A program made the translations under genes and the position numbers. The notes beneath the pieces were generated by a model that was not told the origin of the DNA, did no database searches, and saw nothing but the letters and a program-made list of their open reading frames with translations. A stretch of 64,000 nt of DNA from CAXSBR01 sp964236495 (GTDB lineage Bacteria; Actinomycetota; Actinomycetes; Mycobacteriales; Jatrophihabitantaceae), in the NCBI GenBank assembly GCA_964236495.1, contig CAXSBR010000005.1, positions 62,001 to 126,000 of the forward strand. The letters are read 5' to 3'. Positions 47,344-56,185 of the stretch are shown here, piece after piece. Numbering within the stretch: position 1 is the first letter of the stretch; every line of letters begins with the position of its first letter.

Positions 47344-50030
47344 CGACGGTGCTGGACCGGCCAGCAGGCTTCGTCCCCCCCGCTGCGCCGTCGGCGAGCC
47401 GCCGGTCTGGTTCGACTCGCTGGCGGGTGGCACTGCGTCTGGCCTACCGCGACGCCCGCCGCTCTCCGGGCCGCAGCCTGCTCGTGATTGCGTTGATCGC
47501 GCTGCCGGTGTTCGCCCTGTCGGCCGCCGACGTGCTGGCCCGCACCATGCAGCTGTCCACGGCCGAGCAGGTGCAGCGCGATCTCGGCCGGGCGCAGGCG
47601 AAGATATCTTGGGTGTCGGATCCGGGCGCTGACAACTTTTCGCAATCCGTGGACGGCCAGTCCTACGGCTCGTCGGGTAACACAGGAGCAAAGACACCAC
47701 CCCCGCCGACGACGGCGCAGCTGCTTGCCGCGCTGCCCCCGGGCAGTCGGCTCCTGCCTGTGACCAGCGGTGGAGTGACAGTCACCACCGCCTACGGCAT
47801 CGCAACGATCCAGACCACAGGACTCGCCTACCAAGACCCAGCACTGTCCGGCTTGTGGCAGCAGGTGCGCGGCCGGGCACCCCAGACCAACGGTGAGATC
47901 GCGGTGACACCCGCGCTCGCCCGGCGGATGGGTCGCACGATCGGCCAGAGCGTCGCGGACGCCAAAACCAGAAAGACGTACACGATCGTCGGCATCGTCA
48001 CCGATCACTACCACCGATCGACCCAGACGGCCTTTGTGCCCGCTCCGCCGGTACCGGCGGTGGTGACCGCCGACCAGCAGTACTACGTGGCGGGGCCCGA
48101 ACCCGTCACCTGGGCGACCGTCCAACGCCTCAACAAGCGCTTCATGCTGGTCGACTCCCGTTCGGTCCGCCTCCGCCCGCCGCCGGCCAGCGAGATCTCG
48201 ACGTCGATCAGCTCGGGCACTGCATACACGGCCGGCGGGCTGACCGGTGCCGCGCTGGTCGCCGGGCTCGTCGTCCTGGAGATCGTGCTGCTCGCCGGGC
48301 CGGCGTTTGCCGTCGGTGCCCGGCGCTCCCGCCGCACCCTGGGCCTGATCGGAGCGGTGGGCGGCTCGCGGGCCGATCTGCGCAACGTGGTGCTCGCCGG
48401 CGGACTGGTTCTCGGGTTCGGTGCGGGGGTTCTCGGCCTGGCAGGCGGAGCGGCGGTGGCTGTGGCGCTGCTGCCCTTGGTTGCGCACTGGCAGGACGCC
48501 GTGCCCGGCCACCTGGACCTTCGCTTGATGGAGCTGGGCGGCATCGTCGCCGTCAGCGTCGTCACCGGCCTGCTGGCTGCCTGGCTGCCGGCCCGGGCGG
48601 CCGCGCGCACCGACGTGCTGGCCGCACTCCGCGGACGCCGCGGAACTGTGCGCACCCGGCGCAGCGTGCCGGTGATCGGTGCGCTCGCGGCAAGCGCGGG
48701 CGCGGTGGTCGCGATCGGCGTCGGTGGTGCGACGCGCAATCAAACGGTGCTGCTGGCCGGCGCGGTACTCACCGAACTGGGCCTTATTGCGTGCTGTCCC
48801 GCTCTGATCGGACTCACCGGCCGGCTAGCGGCGCGGCTGCCTCTGGCCGGCCGGATCGCGCTGCGCGACAGCGCGCGCAACCGCTCCGCGACGTCCTCGG
48901 CTGTGGCCGCCATCATGGCCGCAGTCGCCGGTGGGGTCGGCGCGTCCATCCTGGTTGCCAGTACCGACGCACGCGATCGCAGCACGTACGCGCCTACGCT
49001 CGCTGCGGGCTACGCGTATGCCGCCGGCACTCCGACCACAGCTGGCAACGCCGCAGCTGTCGCCGCATTGCGTACGGCGCTGCCCGCCAGCACGATCTTT
49101 CCGCTTCGCGGACTGCCTGACGGCGATCCCCGTACCCAACCGATCTCCGCCTACCCTGAGGCCGCACCCGGGACCACCTATTTCTCATCGGGCTTCTCAT
49201 CGGGCTCGATCCCCAGCGTCGTCGTGGACGACGGCAGCACAGTGTCTGGTATCGCCGGCACGAGCACGCCGGCTGGGGTAGCCGCACTGCGAGCCGGCAG
49301 CGCCGTCGTCTTTGATCGGAGCTTGATCGACCACGGCTTCCTGAAGATCAACGTGAACAAGGACGCCGGTGACGGATCTGAACAGATCACCCACAGCTAT
49401 CGCACCCCGGCCGTTCTGGTTGCGGCCACGTACCGGACCGGCGTGGTCGTGCTGCCGCCGGCCACCGCGCGGGCGTGGGCATTGCCGATCACGACGGTTG
49501 GCTTTCTCGTAGCCACCGCTCGGCCGCCGACGGACCGCCAGGAGCAGGCGACCGACGCCGCACTCCTTCGACTGGGAATGAACCGAAGTCTGTACGTCGA
49601 GCGCGGCTATAGCAGTCGGTACGGGGTCGGCCTTATCGCGTTGCTGGTCGCCACCAGCGTGATAGCGCTCGGGGCAGCCCTGATCGCGACGATGCTGAGC
49701 ACGGTCGACAGCCGTCCCGATCTGCAGACGCTAGCCGCGGTCGGGGCGAGCCCGCGCATCCGACGACGACTGTCCGCGGCTAGGGCCGGGACAACCGCAC
49801 TGCTGGGGTCGGCACTCGGCGTCGCGTGCGGCTTCATCGCACCGGTCGGCTATGTGGCAATCCAGCGCTCGGTCGCCCGCGCAAACCACGACGCCACCAG
49901 CTTTCCGCTCGCGGTGCCGTGGTGGCCGAACGTGGCTGGTGCGCTGATCCTGGTACCAGCGCTCGCCGCAGCGGCGGCGTACCTGTTCACTCGGTCCCGC
50001 TTACCCGTCGAACGTTCGGCTCCCAGCTGA
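47340..50030 (+). CDS. FtsX-like ABC permease
   Basis: 896 residues with two FtsX/MacB-type permease units. The N-terminal helix is in SLLVIALIALPVFALSAADV, followed by a large extracytoplasmic domain. Membrane groups lie around LTGAALVAGLVVLEIVLLAGPA to residue 450, then a second extracellular domain, then VGLIALLVATSVIALGAALIATML and the last helix near NVAGALILVPALAAAAAYLF. Such permeases export peptides, lipids or antibiotics, or give resistance by mechanotransmission. The substrate is unknown. Confidence 0.92.
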   Translation: MTTVLDRPAGFVPPAAPSASRRSGSTRWRVALRLAYRDARRSPGRSLLVIALIALPVFALSAADVLARTMQLSTAEQVQRDLGRAQAKISWVSDPGADNFSQSVDGQSYGSSGNTGAKTPPPPTTAQLLAALPPGSRLLPVTSGGVTVTTAYGIATIQTTGLAYQDPALSGLWQQVRGRAPQTNGEIAVTPALARRMGRTIGQSVADAKTRKTYTIVGIVTDHYHRSTQTAFVPAPPVPAVVTADQQYYVAGPEPVTWATVQRLNKRFMLVDSRSVRLRPPPASEISTSISSGTAYTAGGLTGAALVAGLVVLEIVLLAGPAFAVGARRSRRTLGLIGAVGGSRADLRNVVLAGGLVLGFGAGVLGLAGGAAVAVALLPLVAHWQDAVPGHLDLRLMELGGIVAVSVVTGLLAAWLPARAAARTDVLAALRGRRGTVRTRRSVPVIGALAASAGAVVAIGVGGATRNQTVLLAGAVLTELGLIACCPALIGLTGRLAARLPLAGRIALRDSARNRSATSSAVAAIMAAVAGGVGASILVASTDARDRSTYAPTLAAGYAYAAGTPTTAGNAAAVAALRTALPASTIFPLRGLPDGDPRTQPISAYPEAAPGTTYFSSGFSSGSIPSVVVDDGSTVSGIAGTSTPAGVAALRAGSAVVFDRSLIDHGFLKINVNKDAGDGSEQITHSYRTPAVLVAATYRTGVVVLPPATARAWALPITTVGFLVATARPPTDRQEQATDAALLRLGMNRSLYVERGYSSRYGVGLIALLVATSVIALGAALIATMLSTVDSRPDLQTLAAVGASPRIRRRLSAARAGTTALLGSALGVACGFIAPVGYVAIQRSVARANHDATSFPLAVPWWPNVAGALILVPALAAAAAYLFTRSRLPVERSAPS

Positions 50031-50056
50031 CGGTCGTCCTGTCCGCTGCACAACGA

Positions 50057-50115
50057 GTTGTGGATATCCAACCGCCGCGTGGGGGCCGGGAGAGCGGCTC
50101 GTCGATATCCATAAC
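50057..50115. repeat. 59-bp palindromic element, copy F
   Basis: Left arm GTTGTGGATATC, right arm GATATCCATAAC (one mismatch), total 59 bp. It lies between convergent genes 23.4 kb from the other copies. Its right inner arm CGGCTCGTCGATATCC equals the complement of the left arm of copy D. Confidence 0.9.
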
Positions 50116-50161
50116 TTCTCGAGGCACCGCGAAGTGACGCGGCTCAGAGAAGTTACGAGGC

Positions 50162-51166
50162 TCAGAACAGGGCGTTGGCCAGCCGCCGACGGGCGGGAGC
50201 GACACGCTCATCCTGTGCGCCGATGATCTCGAAGTAGTCGAGCAGGCGGTCGCGGACGAGATCGCGGTCATCACCGCGGATCCGGCTGACGACGCCGATG
50301 AGACGGTTCAGGGCCGGGTTGATGTCGGCGCGGGCCAGCTCCTGATCGGCGGCGGCAAGCTGCAACTCGACATCGTCGGGCGCTGCATCGGCCTGGGCGA
50401 TCGCGTCCGGAGGAACCGACTCCAACCGCTTGAGGAACGCCGTCTGGCGCAGCGCCAGTGCGGCTTCGTCGTTGTTGGGCTCCTGATCGAGGATCGCTTG
50501 GAACGCCGCTGCAGCTTCGTCATACCGGCCGGCGTCCAAGTGTTCCTCAGCCACGTCGAAGCGGGGATCACTGGGCGGCTCGACGGCGGCGGCCGTCACG
50601 TCAGCGGCGTCATCGGCACGGTCAGCGGCTACATCGTCGACGGCTGCTGCACCGGGCAGGCCGGCCTGGACCGCGGCATCGAGCACGGCGCCGACGAACT
50701 CGCGCACCTGAGCTTCGGGCAGTGCGCCGCTGAAACCGGGCACCACCTGTCCGCCGATGACGGCGAACACCGTGGGAATGCTTTGCACCCGCAGCGCCTG
50801 GCTGATGCCGGGGTTTGCATCGACATCGATCTTGGCCAGCACCCAGGAACCGTTGCCTTCGGCGGCCAGCTTCTCCAGCACCGGTGACAGCTGCTTGCAC
50901 GGCTGGCACCAGTCGGCCCACAGGTCCAGCAGCACCGGCACCTGCAGCGAGCGCTGCAGTACCTCGACCTGGAAGCCGGCCTCGTCGACGTCGATGACGT
51001 GCGCACCCGGTGCCGCCGGCGGGCGTTCTGCGGCGCGCGCTTGGGCCTCGGTGCGAGCCTTCACCGCGGCCAGGTCGACCGCCCCGCTCATCGCCGCAGC
51101 GAGGCGCGCGTCGGGACGCGGGGCGGTACGGGCGGCTGGAGCATTGCTGGGCATTCCTGGACGCAT
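50162..51166 (-). CDS. Thioredoxin-TPR co-chaperone (CnoX/YbbN-like)
   Basis: 334 residues from ATG 51166. A thioredoxin domain with active site WADWCQPCKQL (both cysteines kept) is followed by TPR-like repeats (EEHLDAGRYDEAAAAFQAIL, DINPALNRLIGVV). YbbN/CnoX proteins protect substrates from oxidation and hand them to chaperones. The first 60 residues are Ala/Pro-rich. The gene is monocistronic or leads nothing visible. Confidence 0.88.
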   Translation of the reverse strand: MRPGMPSNAPAARTAPRPDARLAAAMSGAVDLAAVKARTEAQARAAERPPAAPGAHVIDVDEAGFQVEVLQRSLQVPVLLDLWADWCQPCKQLSPVLEKLAAEGNGSWVLAKIDVDANPGISQALRVQSIPTVFAVIGGQVVPGFSGALPEAQVREFVGAVLDAAVQAGLPGAAAVDDVAADRADDAADVTAAAVEPPSDPRFDVAEEHLDAGRYDEAAAAFQAILDQEPNNDEAALALRQTAFLKRLESVPPDAIAQADAAPDDVELQLAAADQELARADINPALNRLIGVVSRIRGDDRDLVRDRLLDYFEIIGAQDERVAPARRRLANALF

Positions 51167-51250
51167 TGGATCAGTCTTCCAGTTTGGAGGGAACGACTGC
51201 CCACCGGGCGGCCGACGCACAGAGGCCGTCCGCCCGGTGAACAGCTGCGT

Positions 51251-52138
51251 TCACGCGGCGTCGGTGAGTTCCTGGACCTGCTCCTCGGTGAGGGTGACAC
51301 CGGCGGCACCGATGTTGTCCTCGAGGTGTTTCACGCTCGACGTGCCCGGGATCGGCAGCATGACCGGCGAGCGAGCGAGCAGCCAGGACAGCGCCACCTG
51401 GGATGTCGAGGCGCCGGTGGCCTTGGCCACGTCGTCGACCGGGCCGCCGGGCTTGGCCAGATCGCCGGCAGCGACCGGAGCCCACGGAATGAAGCCGATG
51501 AGGTTCTGCTCGGCGTAGGCCAGCACGTCCTCCGACGCCCGGTCGGTGAGGTTGTAGCGGTTCTGCACGGTGGCGATAGTGGCGATATCGCGGGCTTGCT
51601 CGAGCTGGTCCACCGACACCTCGGACAGGCCGATAGAGCCGATCTTGCCCTCGTCCTGCATCGTCTTCAGCTCACCGATCTGGTCGGCGAGGGGAAACTT
51701 GTCGTCGATGCGGTGGAGCTGGAACAGGTCGATGCGCTCGAGCTGCAGTCGGCGCAGGCTCATCTCGACCTGCTGGCGCAGGTAGTCCGGATGGCCCAGC
51801 GGCGTCCAGATGTCAGGTCCCAGGCGCAACATGCCGGCCTTGGTTGCGATCAGGACCTCGTCCGGATACGGCGCCAGGGCCTCGGCGATGATCTCTTCGC
51901 TGACGTAGGGCCCATAGGAGTCGGCAGTATCGATGAAGTCGACGCCCAGCTCGAGGGCGCGCCGGAGCACGGCGACGGCCTGCGCGTGGTCGGCAGGCGG
52001 CCCCCAGATGCCCGGACCGGTCAGGCGCATGGCGCCGAAGCCCAGGCGGTGCACGGACTTGCCGCCGATGTCGAAGTGGCCGGCGGCGTGAGCGGGGAGT
52101 TCCGCGGACTGTGCCGCAGCTGATGTTTTGGTGGTCAC
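51251..52138 (-). CDS. Aldo/keto reductase
   Basis: 295 residues, NADPH-dependent. Catalytic residues Asp and Tyr are in VDFIDTADSYGPYVSEEII, Lys in VLIATKAGML and His in IDLFQLHRIDDKF. The cofactor-binding end is LPIPGTSSVKHLEDNIGA. It is divergent from nadA. The substrate is unknown. Confidence 0.94.
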   Translation of the reverse strand: MTTKTSAAAQSAELPAHAAGHFDIGGKSVHRLGFGAMRLTGPGIWGPPADHAQAVAVLRRALELGVDFIDTADSYGPYVSEEIIAEALAPYPDEVLIATKAGMLRLGPDIWTPLGHPDYLRQQVEMSLRRLQLERIDLFQLHRIDDKFPLADQIGELKTMQDEGKIGSIGLSEVSVDQLEQARDIATIATVQNRYNLTDRASEDVLAYAEQNLIGFIPWAPVAAGDLAKPGGPVDDVAKATGASTSQVALSWLLARSPVMLPIPGTSSVKHLEDNIGAAGVTLTEEQVQELTDAA

Positions 52139-52210
52139 GTCTTGATAACGCCTCGTACGGTGTCAACTGTTCCCCGACCGCGGAATCAACAGCGGTGCGA
52201 GTAGGTTATT

Positions 52211-52221
52211 GTCTGGCAGAC
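52211..52221. promoter_or_regulatory. Candidate NrtR operator upstream of nadA
   Basis: The palindrome GTCTG-G-CAGAC with A/T-rich flanks (TTATT on the left, GAAAA on the right) lies 114 bp before the nadA start. As nrtR is in the same operon, this is the best visible candidate for its site; the match to a known NrtR motif was not tested. Confidence 0.45.
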
Positions 52222-52334
52222 GAAAACCAGGACCCTCCTTAACGCGGTGCGCAAGTAGGCCGCGACGATGAGCCGACTGCCCCCGGGGACCAACCGGCGA
52301 CGAACCGACAAACGCGACGCATAAAGGACCCGAC

Positions 52335-53372
52335 ATGACCGCGACTCGCACTTCCCTTCCCATGGCCGCCGGCCCCGCGGCGGGCCCTGCCGCGATGACG
52401 CCGGCCGAGAAGGAAAGGTGGGCTGACGAGATTCGCCACTTGGCGCGCGAGCGGGACGCGGTGATCCTGGCCCACAACTACCAGCTGGCCGAGATCCAGG
52501 ACGTCGCCGACTACGTCGGAGACTCATTGGCGCTGTCCCGGCTGGCCGCGGCCAGCGACGCGTCGACGATCGTGTTCTGCGGCGTGCACTTCATGGCTGA
52601 AACGGCCAAGATCCTCGCACCCACCCGCACCGTGCTGATGCCCGATCGCAACGCCGGCTGCTCCCTGGCCGACAGCATCACCGCCGACCAGCTGCGCGCC
52701 TGGAAGGCCGAGCACCCGGGCGCGGTGGTCGTCTCCTACGTCAATACGTCCGCCGACGTCAAGGCCGAGACCGACCTGTGCTGCACGTCGGCCAATGCAG
52801 TCGACATCGTCAATTCGGTGCCGGCCGATCGCGAGGTGCTGTTCCTGCCCGACATGTTCCTGGGCGCGCATGTCAAGCGCGAGACCAAGCGGGAGAACCT
52901 GCACATCTGGCTGGGCGAGTGCCATGTGCACGCCGGCATCAGCGGCGCCGACCTGACCGCGCAGGTGAAGGCGAACCCGGACGCGGAGCTCTACATCCAT
53001 CCCGAGTGCGGCTGCGCGACGTCAGCGCTCTACATGTCGGGCACCGGCGAGTTCCCCATCGAGCGCACCCACATCCTGTCGACCAGCGGCATGTTGGAGT
53101 CCGCGCGCGCGTCCACCGCCGACCTCGTGCTCGTCGCTACCGAGACCGGCATGTTGCACCAACTCGAGCAGGCCAATGCTCGGACCACGTTCCGGCCGGT
53201 CAACTCCCGCGCGGTCTGCCAGTACATGAAGATGAACACCCCGGCCAAGTTGCTGCGGTGCCTGCGCGACGGGGTCGACGAGGTTGTCGTGCCCGACGAC
53301 ATCGCGGCCAGGGCACGCGCCGCGGTGGAGGCGATGATCGCCATCGGCACGCCGTCGCTCGACGGCGAGTGA
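52335..53372 (+). CDS. nadA: Quinolinate synthase A
   Basis: 345 residues. It condenses iminoaspartate and dihydroxyacetone phosphate to quinolinate, de novo NAD synthesis, with a 4Fe-4S cluster. The three cluster cysteines are in MPDRNAGCSLADS, IHPECGCATSALYM and VNSRAVCQYMKMNTP. Other motifs are ILAHNYQLAEIQDVADYVGD and FLPDMFLGAHVKRET. nadB and nadC are not adjacent, unlike many actinobacteria. It overlaps nrtR by 4 bp. Confidence 0.97.
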   Translation: MTATRTSLPMAAGPAAGPAAMTPAEKERWADEIRHLARERDAVILAHNYQLAEIQDVADYVGDSLALSRLAAASDASTIVFCGVHFMAETAKILAPTRTVLMPDRNAGCSLADSITADQLRAWKAEHPGAVVVSYVNTSADVKAETDLCCTSANAVDIVNSVPADREVLFLPDMFLGAHVKRETKRENLHIWLGECHVHAGISGADLTAQVKANPDAELYIHPECGCATSALYMSGTGEFPIERTHILSTSGMLESARASTADLVLVATETGMLHQLEQANARTTFRPVNSRAVCQYMKMNTPAKLLRCLRDGVDEVVVPDDIAARARAAVEAMIAIGTPSLDGE

Positions 53373-54091
53373 GCGGCGAACGCTTCGCCCACCAGGCGCT
53401 GGCCGTCGTCTTCCAGGTTCGACAGTGCGCGCTGCAGGTGCTGCTGGAGCAGCGGGCAGGCGCGCTGTTGGACGGGCGGTGGGCGCTTCCGGGCGGTCGG
53501 GTACAGGCTGACGAACGGCTGGGCGCGTGCGTGTCCCGACATCTGGGTGCCATTCTCGACACTGTCGACACTGCCCGCGAGCCTGCCCACGCTCCTGCCG
53601 ATATTGCGCATCTGGCCCACCTGGAACAGCTGGAAACACGGAGCGACCCGGCGCGAGATCCACGCGAACGGGTGTTGGCCACGGCCTATCTCGCCCTGTT
53701 ACCGGCCGACACCGAGCCGGTGTTGCCGCCCGACGCCTGCTGGCACCCGGTAGAACACCTGCCGGCAATGGCGTTCGACCACGCCTCCATCGTGGGCAGC
53801 GCGGTCGAGCGGCTACGCGGCAAGCTGTCCTACACGACCATCGCCCTCGCGCTGGCGCCGCCTCAGTTCACGATCGCCGGCTTGCGCTCGATCTATGCCG
53901 CCGCCCTGGGCCACGACGTGTCGCCGACGAACCTGCAGCGCGTGCTCACCCGGCGCGGTGCACTCGTACCGGTCGGCGCCACCGTGGCTGCCGGTGCGAC
54001 GGGCGGGCGTCCGGCGCAGCTGTTCCGGTTCACGTCTTCGTCGGTACAGGTGACCGATGCTTTTGCGATCTTGCGACCGCCGGCCTACTAG
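53369..54091 (+). CDS. nrtR: NrtR, Nudix-related transcriptional regulator of NAD synthesis
   Basis: 240 residues from GTG 53369. The N-terminal Nudix-like domain (ALAVVFQVRQCALQVLLEQR, WALPGGRVQADERLG) lacks a complete GX5EX7REUXEE box, as is usual for regulatory NrtR proteins that bind ADP-ribose. The C-terminal winged helix runs from LSYTTIALALAPPQFTIAGL to LQRVLTRRGALVPVG. Overlap with nadA (GTGA) fits feedback control of its own operon by NAD catabolites. Confidence 0.9.
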   Translation: MSGERFAHQALAVVFQVRQCALQVLLEQRAGALLDGRWALPGGRVQADERLGACVSRHLGAILDTVDTAREPAHAPADIAHLAHLEQLETRSDPARDPRERVLATAYLALLPADTEPVLPPDACWHPVEHLPAMAFDHASIVGSAVERLRGKLSYTTIALALAPPQFTIAGLRSIYAAALGHDVSPTNLQRVLTRRGALVPVGATVAAGATGGRPAQLFRFTSSSVQVTDAFAILRPPAY

Positions 54092-54134
54092 CCTGTGCGC
54101 AGATTGTGCATCGGCGGGTTCGAACTCAGGATCC

Positions 54135-54151
54135 AAGCCGCTAGACGGCTT
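54135..54151 (+). terminator. Hairpin after nrtR
   Basis: AAGCCG-CTAGA-CGGCTT, 43 bp after the nrtR stop; a small stem-loop, plausible terminator of the nadA-nrtR operon. Confidence 0.5.
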
Positions 54152-54213
54152 GCCCTGTGATGTGTTCGTGCACAGGCAAGATCAAGGCACGTCCCTTCTG
54201 GTAATTTTGTGTC

Positions 54214-55116
54214 ATGACGTTACGCCCAACGGGCCTGCTTGCGGCTGTTCCTCTCGTAGTAGCCCTGGCGGCATGCGGCTCGTCGAAGGGGGCCGGCTCG
54301 TCGACGTCACCGACGCCGTCGTCCTCGGATACCGTCGCATCTGCATCGTCGACGGTCGCGTCATCGAGCTCGGCACCAGCGAGTTCGATCGACCCGACGT
54401 CTACCTCGACATCGTCAACCCCGGCGTCGTCAGCGGCCGGCGGTAGCGGTGCGGGAGCGACCACGTTGTTCGATCGGATGACCACGGCGACGAAGTCGGT
54501 GCAGTCGCTGCACTTCACGTCCAACACAACGGCTGCGACAGTGAAACTCGCGACCGATGGAACTGAAAAGCTGGTGGCAGGCAAGGTGGTTGCCTTCGAC
54601 CTCACCGCTGCGTCCGCGGGTTCGGCGCCGCTTCGCTTCATCCAGGCCAACGGCAAGACCTACGCCAAGCTGCCCACCCAGGTCACCAAGTCGAGCAAGC
54701 CCTACGTCCTGCTGTCCACACACAGTTCCAATGCGACGGTGCGTCAGCTGGCGACGTCGTTCGCCACGTCCGGCGCTACCTCGTCGCCTGCTTCGTACAG
54801 CCTGTTCGCGAAGGCGGCCGCAAAGCTGACAGATCGAGGCGCTGCGACAGTCGATGGCGTGGCTACGCGGCACTACTCCTTTGCAGTGATACCGGCCAGG
54901 CTGCCGAGCAACTTCCCCAACGGTGCTGTGTTGGTGCGTAGCGGCATCGCGTCCATCCCGGTCGAGCTCTACATCGACAACCAGAACCGGCCCGTCCGCG
55001 TCACCGAAAATCTGAAGGTGCAGGGGCAGTCGGTAAGCGTGATCGCCACCTTCAGCAAGTACAACGTGCCCGTGTCCATCTCCGCGCCGCCGGCGTCGCA
55101 GGTGACCACCGGCTGA
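54214..55116 (+). CDS. LppX/LprG-like lipoprotein
   Basis: 300 residues. The signal peptide ends in lipobox ALAAC. A Ser/Thr linker of about 50 residues precedes a domain with SLHFTSNTTAATVKLATDG, KVVAFDLTAASAGSAPLRFI and SIPVELYIDNQNRPVRV, the pattern of LppX_LprAFG lipid-binding proteins. It probably binds or senses a lipid in the cell envelope. It is a single gene. Confidence 0.8.
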   Translation: MTLRPTGLLAAVPLVVALAACGSSKGAGSSTSPTPSSSDTVASASSTVASSSSAPASSIDPTSTSTSSTPASSAAGGSGAGATTLFDRMTTATKSVQSLHFTSNTTAATVKLATDGTEKLVAGKVVAFDLTAASAGSAPLRFIQANGKTYAKLPTQVTKSSKPYVLLSTHSSNATVRQLATSFATSGATSSPASYSLFAKAAAKLTDRGAATVDGVATRHYSFAVIPARLPSNFPNGAVLVRSGIASIPVELYIDNQNRPVRVTENLKVQGQSVSVIATFSKYNVPVSISAPPASQVTTG

Positions 55117-55119
55117 CCC

Positions 55120-55215
55120 AGCCCCGGTCAGCCAGCCCCTGTCAGCCAGCTCCTGCCAGCGATCAGCCCGTCCCCTGTCAGCGAGCCGCCTGTCAGCAGT
55201 CCGCCGGGTCAGCGG
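55120..55215. repeat. Degenerate CCTGTCAGC-based repeats
   Basis: About six imperfect copies of a 14- to 19-bp unit containing CCTGTCAGC or GGTCAGC fill the gap between the convergent lipoprotein and CDF genes. Confidence 0.7.
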
Positions 55216-56180
55216 CGGGTGCGCTGCGTGGCGTGCAGATCGACACAGGGCGGAGTCTCCGCGACGTCGAGATGTTCGGTTTGCAGCGTTGCGTGGTCGA
55301 TGCCGAATTCGGCCACCAGCGTCGCGCGCACCGCGGAACCCACGGCATGACAGTCCCGGCCCGGATCGACCAGCACGTGCGCCGACATTGCCGCGGTGCC
55401 GGCACCGAGATCCCAGACGTGTAGGTCGTGCAGTGCCGCAACCCCGGGCACGTCACCCAGCCGGCTCGCCACCTGCGCGGGTCTGATGCCCGCGGGCGCG
55501 GCCTCCAGGAACACCAGGCCGGAGTCTCGGATCAGGCCCCACCCGGTCCAGATCATCAACGCTGCCACCATCAACGACGCCACCGGATCGGCGCGGGTCC
55601 AGCCGGTGACGGCAATGACGACGCCGGCCAGCAGCGTCGCGGCGAAGGCCCACGCGTCGGTGACCAAGTGCGCCAGCGCGCCCCGCACGTTCAGGCTCTG
55701 CCTGGACGATCGCCCAGCGATCCAGGTGGCGGCAATGTTCACCACGACGCCGACGGCCGCGACGACGATGACCGGCAGGCCGGGAACATCAGGCGGATGC
55801 ACCAGGTGGCGCACACCCTCCACCACGAACCACGCTGCCAGCAACACCAAGGTCACCCCGCTGGCCTGCCCGGCCAGGGCATCGACTCGGGCAAAACCGT
55901 AGGTGAAGGCACCGCGCGCGGGGCGCCGTGCCGTGCGTGCAGCAACAACGGCAACCACCAGCGCGGCGACATCACTGAGCATGTGCGCGGCGTCGCTGAG
56001 CAGCGCCAGAGATCCCACCAGCACTGCCACGGTGGCCTCACCGACCATGAACACCGCGATCGTCGCGGCGGCGACGAGCAGCCACCGGCCGTCGGCACCC
56101 TGCCCGGCGGCGCGCTCGTCGTGGGAGGCGGAGCGGCCGGAAGCCGACCGCCCGTGCGCGTGCCCGCTACGACCGTGCAT
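55209..56180 (-). CDS. Cation diffusion facilitator (CDF) transporter
   Basis: 323 residues from ATG 56180. A zinc or related-metal/proton antiporter. A His-rich N-terminus (MHGRSGHAHGRS) precedes six helices. The metal sites of helix II (LLSDAAHMLSDVAALV) and helix V (ALAHLVTDAWAFAATLLAG) keep the H/D residues. The cytoplasmic C-terminal domain includes LHDLHVWDLGAGTAAMSAHV. It lies 5 bp downstream of guaB1 and is probably co-transcribed with it. TTG 56192 is an alternative start. Confidence 0.9.
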   Translation of the reverse strand: MHGRSGHAHGRSASGRSASHDERAAGQGADGRWLLVAAATIAVFMVGEATVAVLVGSLALLSDAAHMLSDVAALVVAVVAARTARRPARGAFTYGFARVDALAGQASGVTLVLLAAWFVVEGVRHLVHPPDVPGLPVIVVAAVGVVVNIAATWIAGRSSRQSLNVRGALAHLVTDAWAFAATLLAGVVIAVTGWTRADPVASLMVAALMIWTGWGLIRDSGLVFLEAAPAGIRPAQVASRLGDVPGVAALHDLHVWDLGAGTAAMSAHVLVDPGRDCHAVGSAVRATLVAEFGIDHATLQTEHLDVAETPPCVDLHATQRTRR

Positions 56181-56185
56181 GGGCG

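Noticed and set aside
53369..54091. Catalytic Nudix hydrolase
   Set aside because: The Nudix box is incomplete and a C-terminal winged helix is present, so NrtR fits better.
54110..54135. tRNA (GGTTCGAAC T-loop-like sequence)
   Set aside because: The flanking bases do not form a T-stem, and no D-arm, anticodon arm or acceptor stem can be folded.
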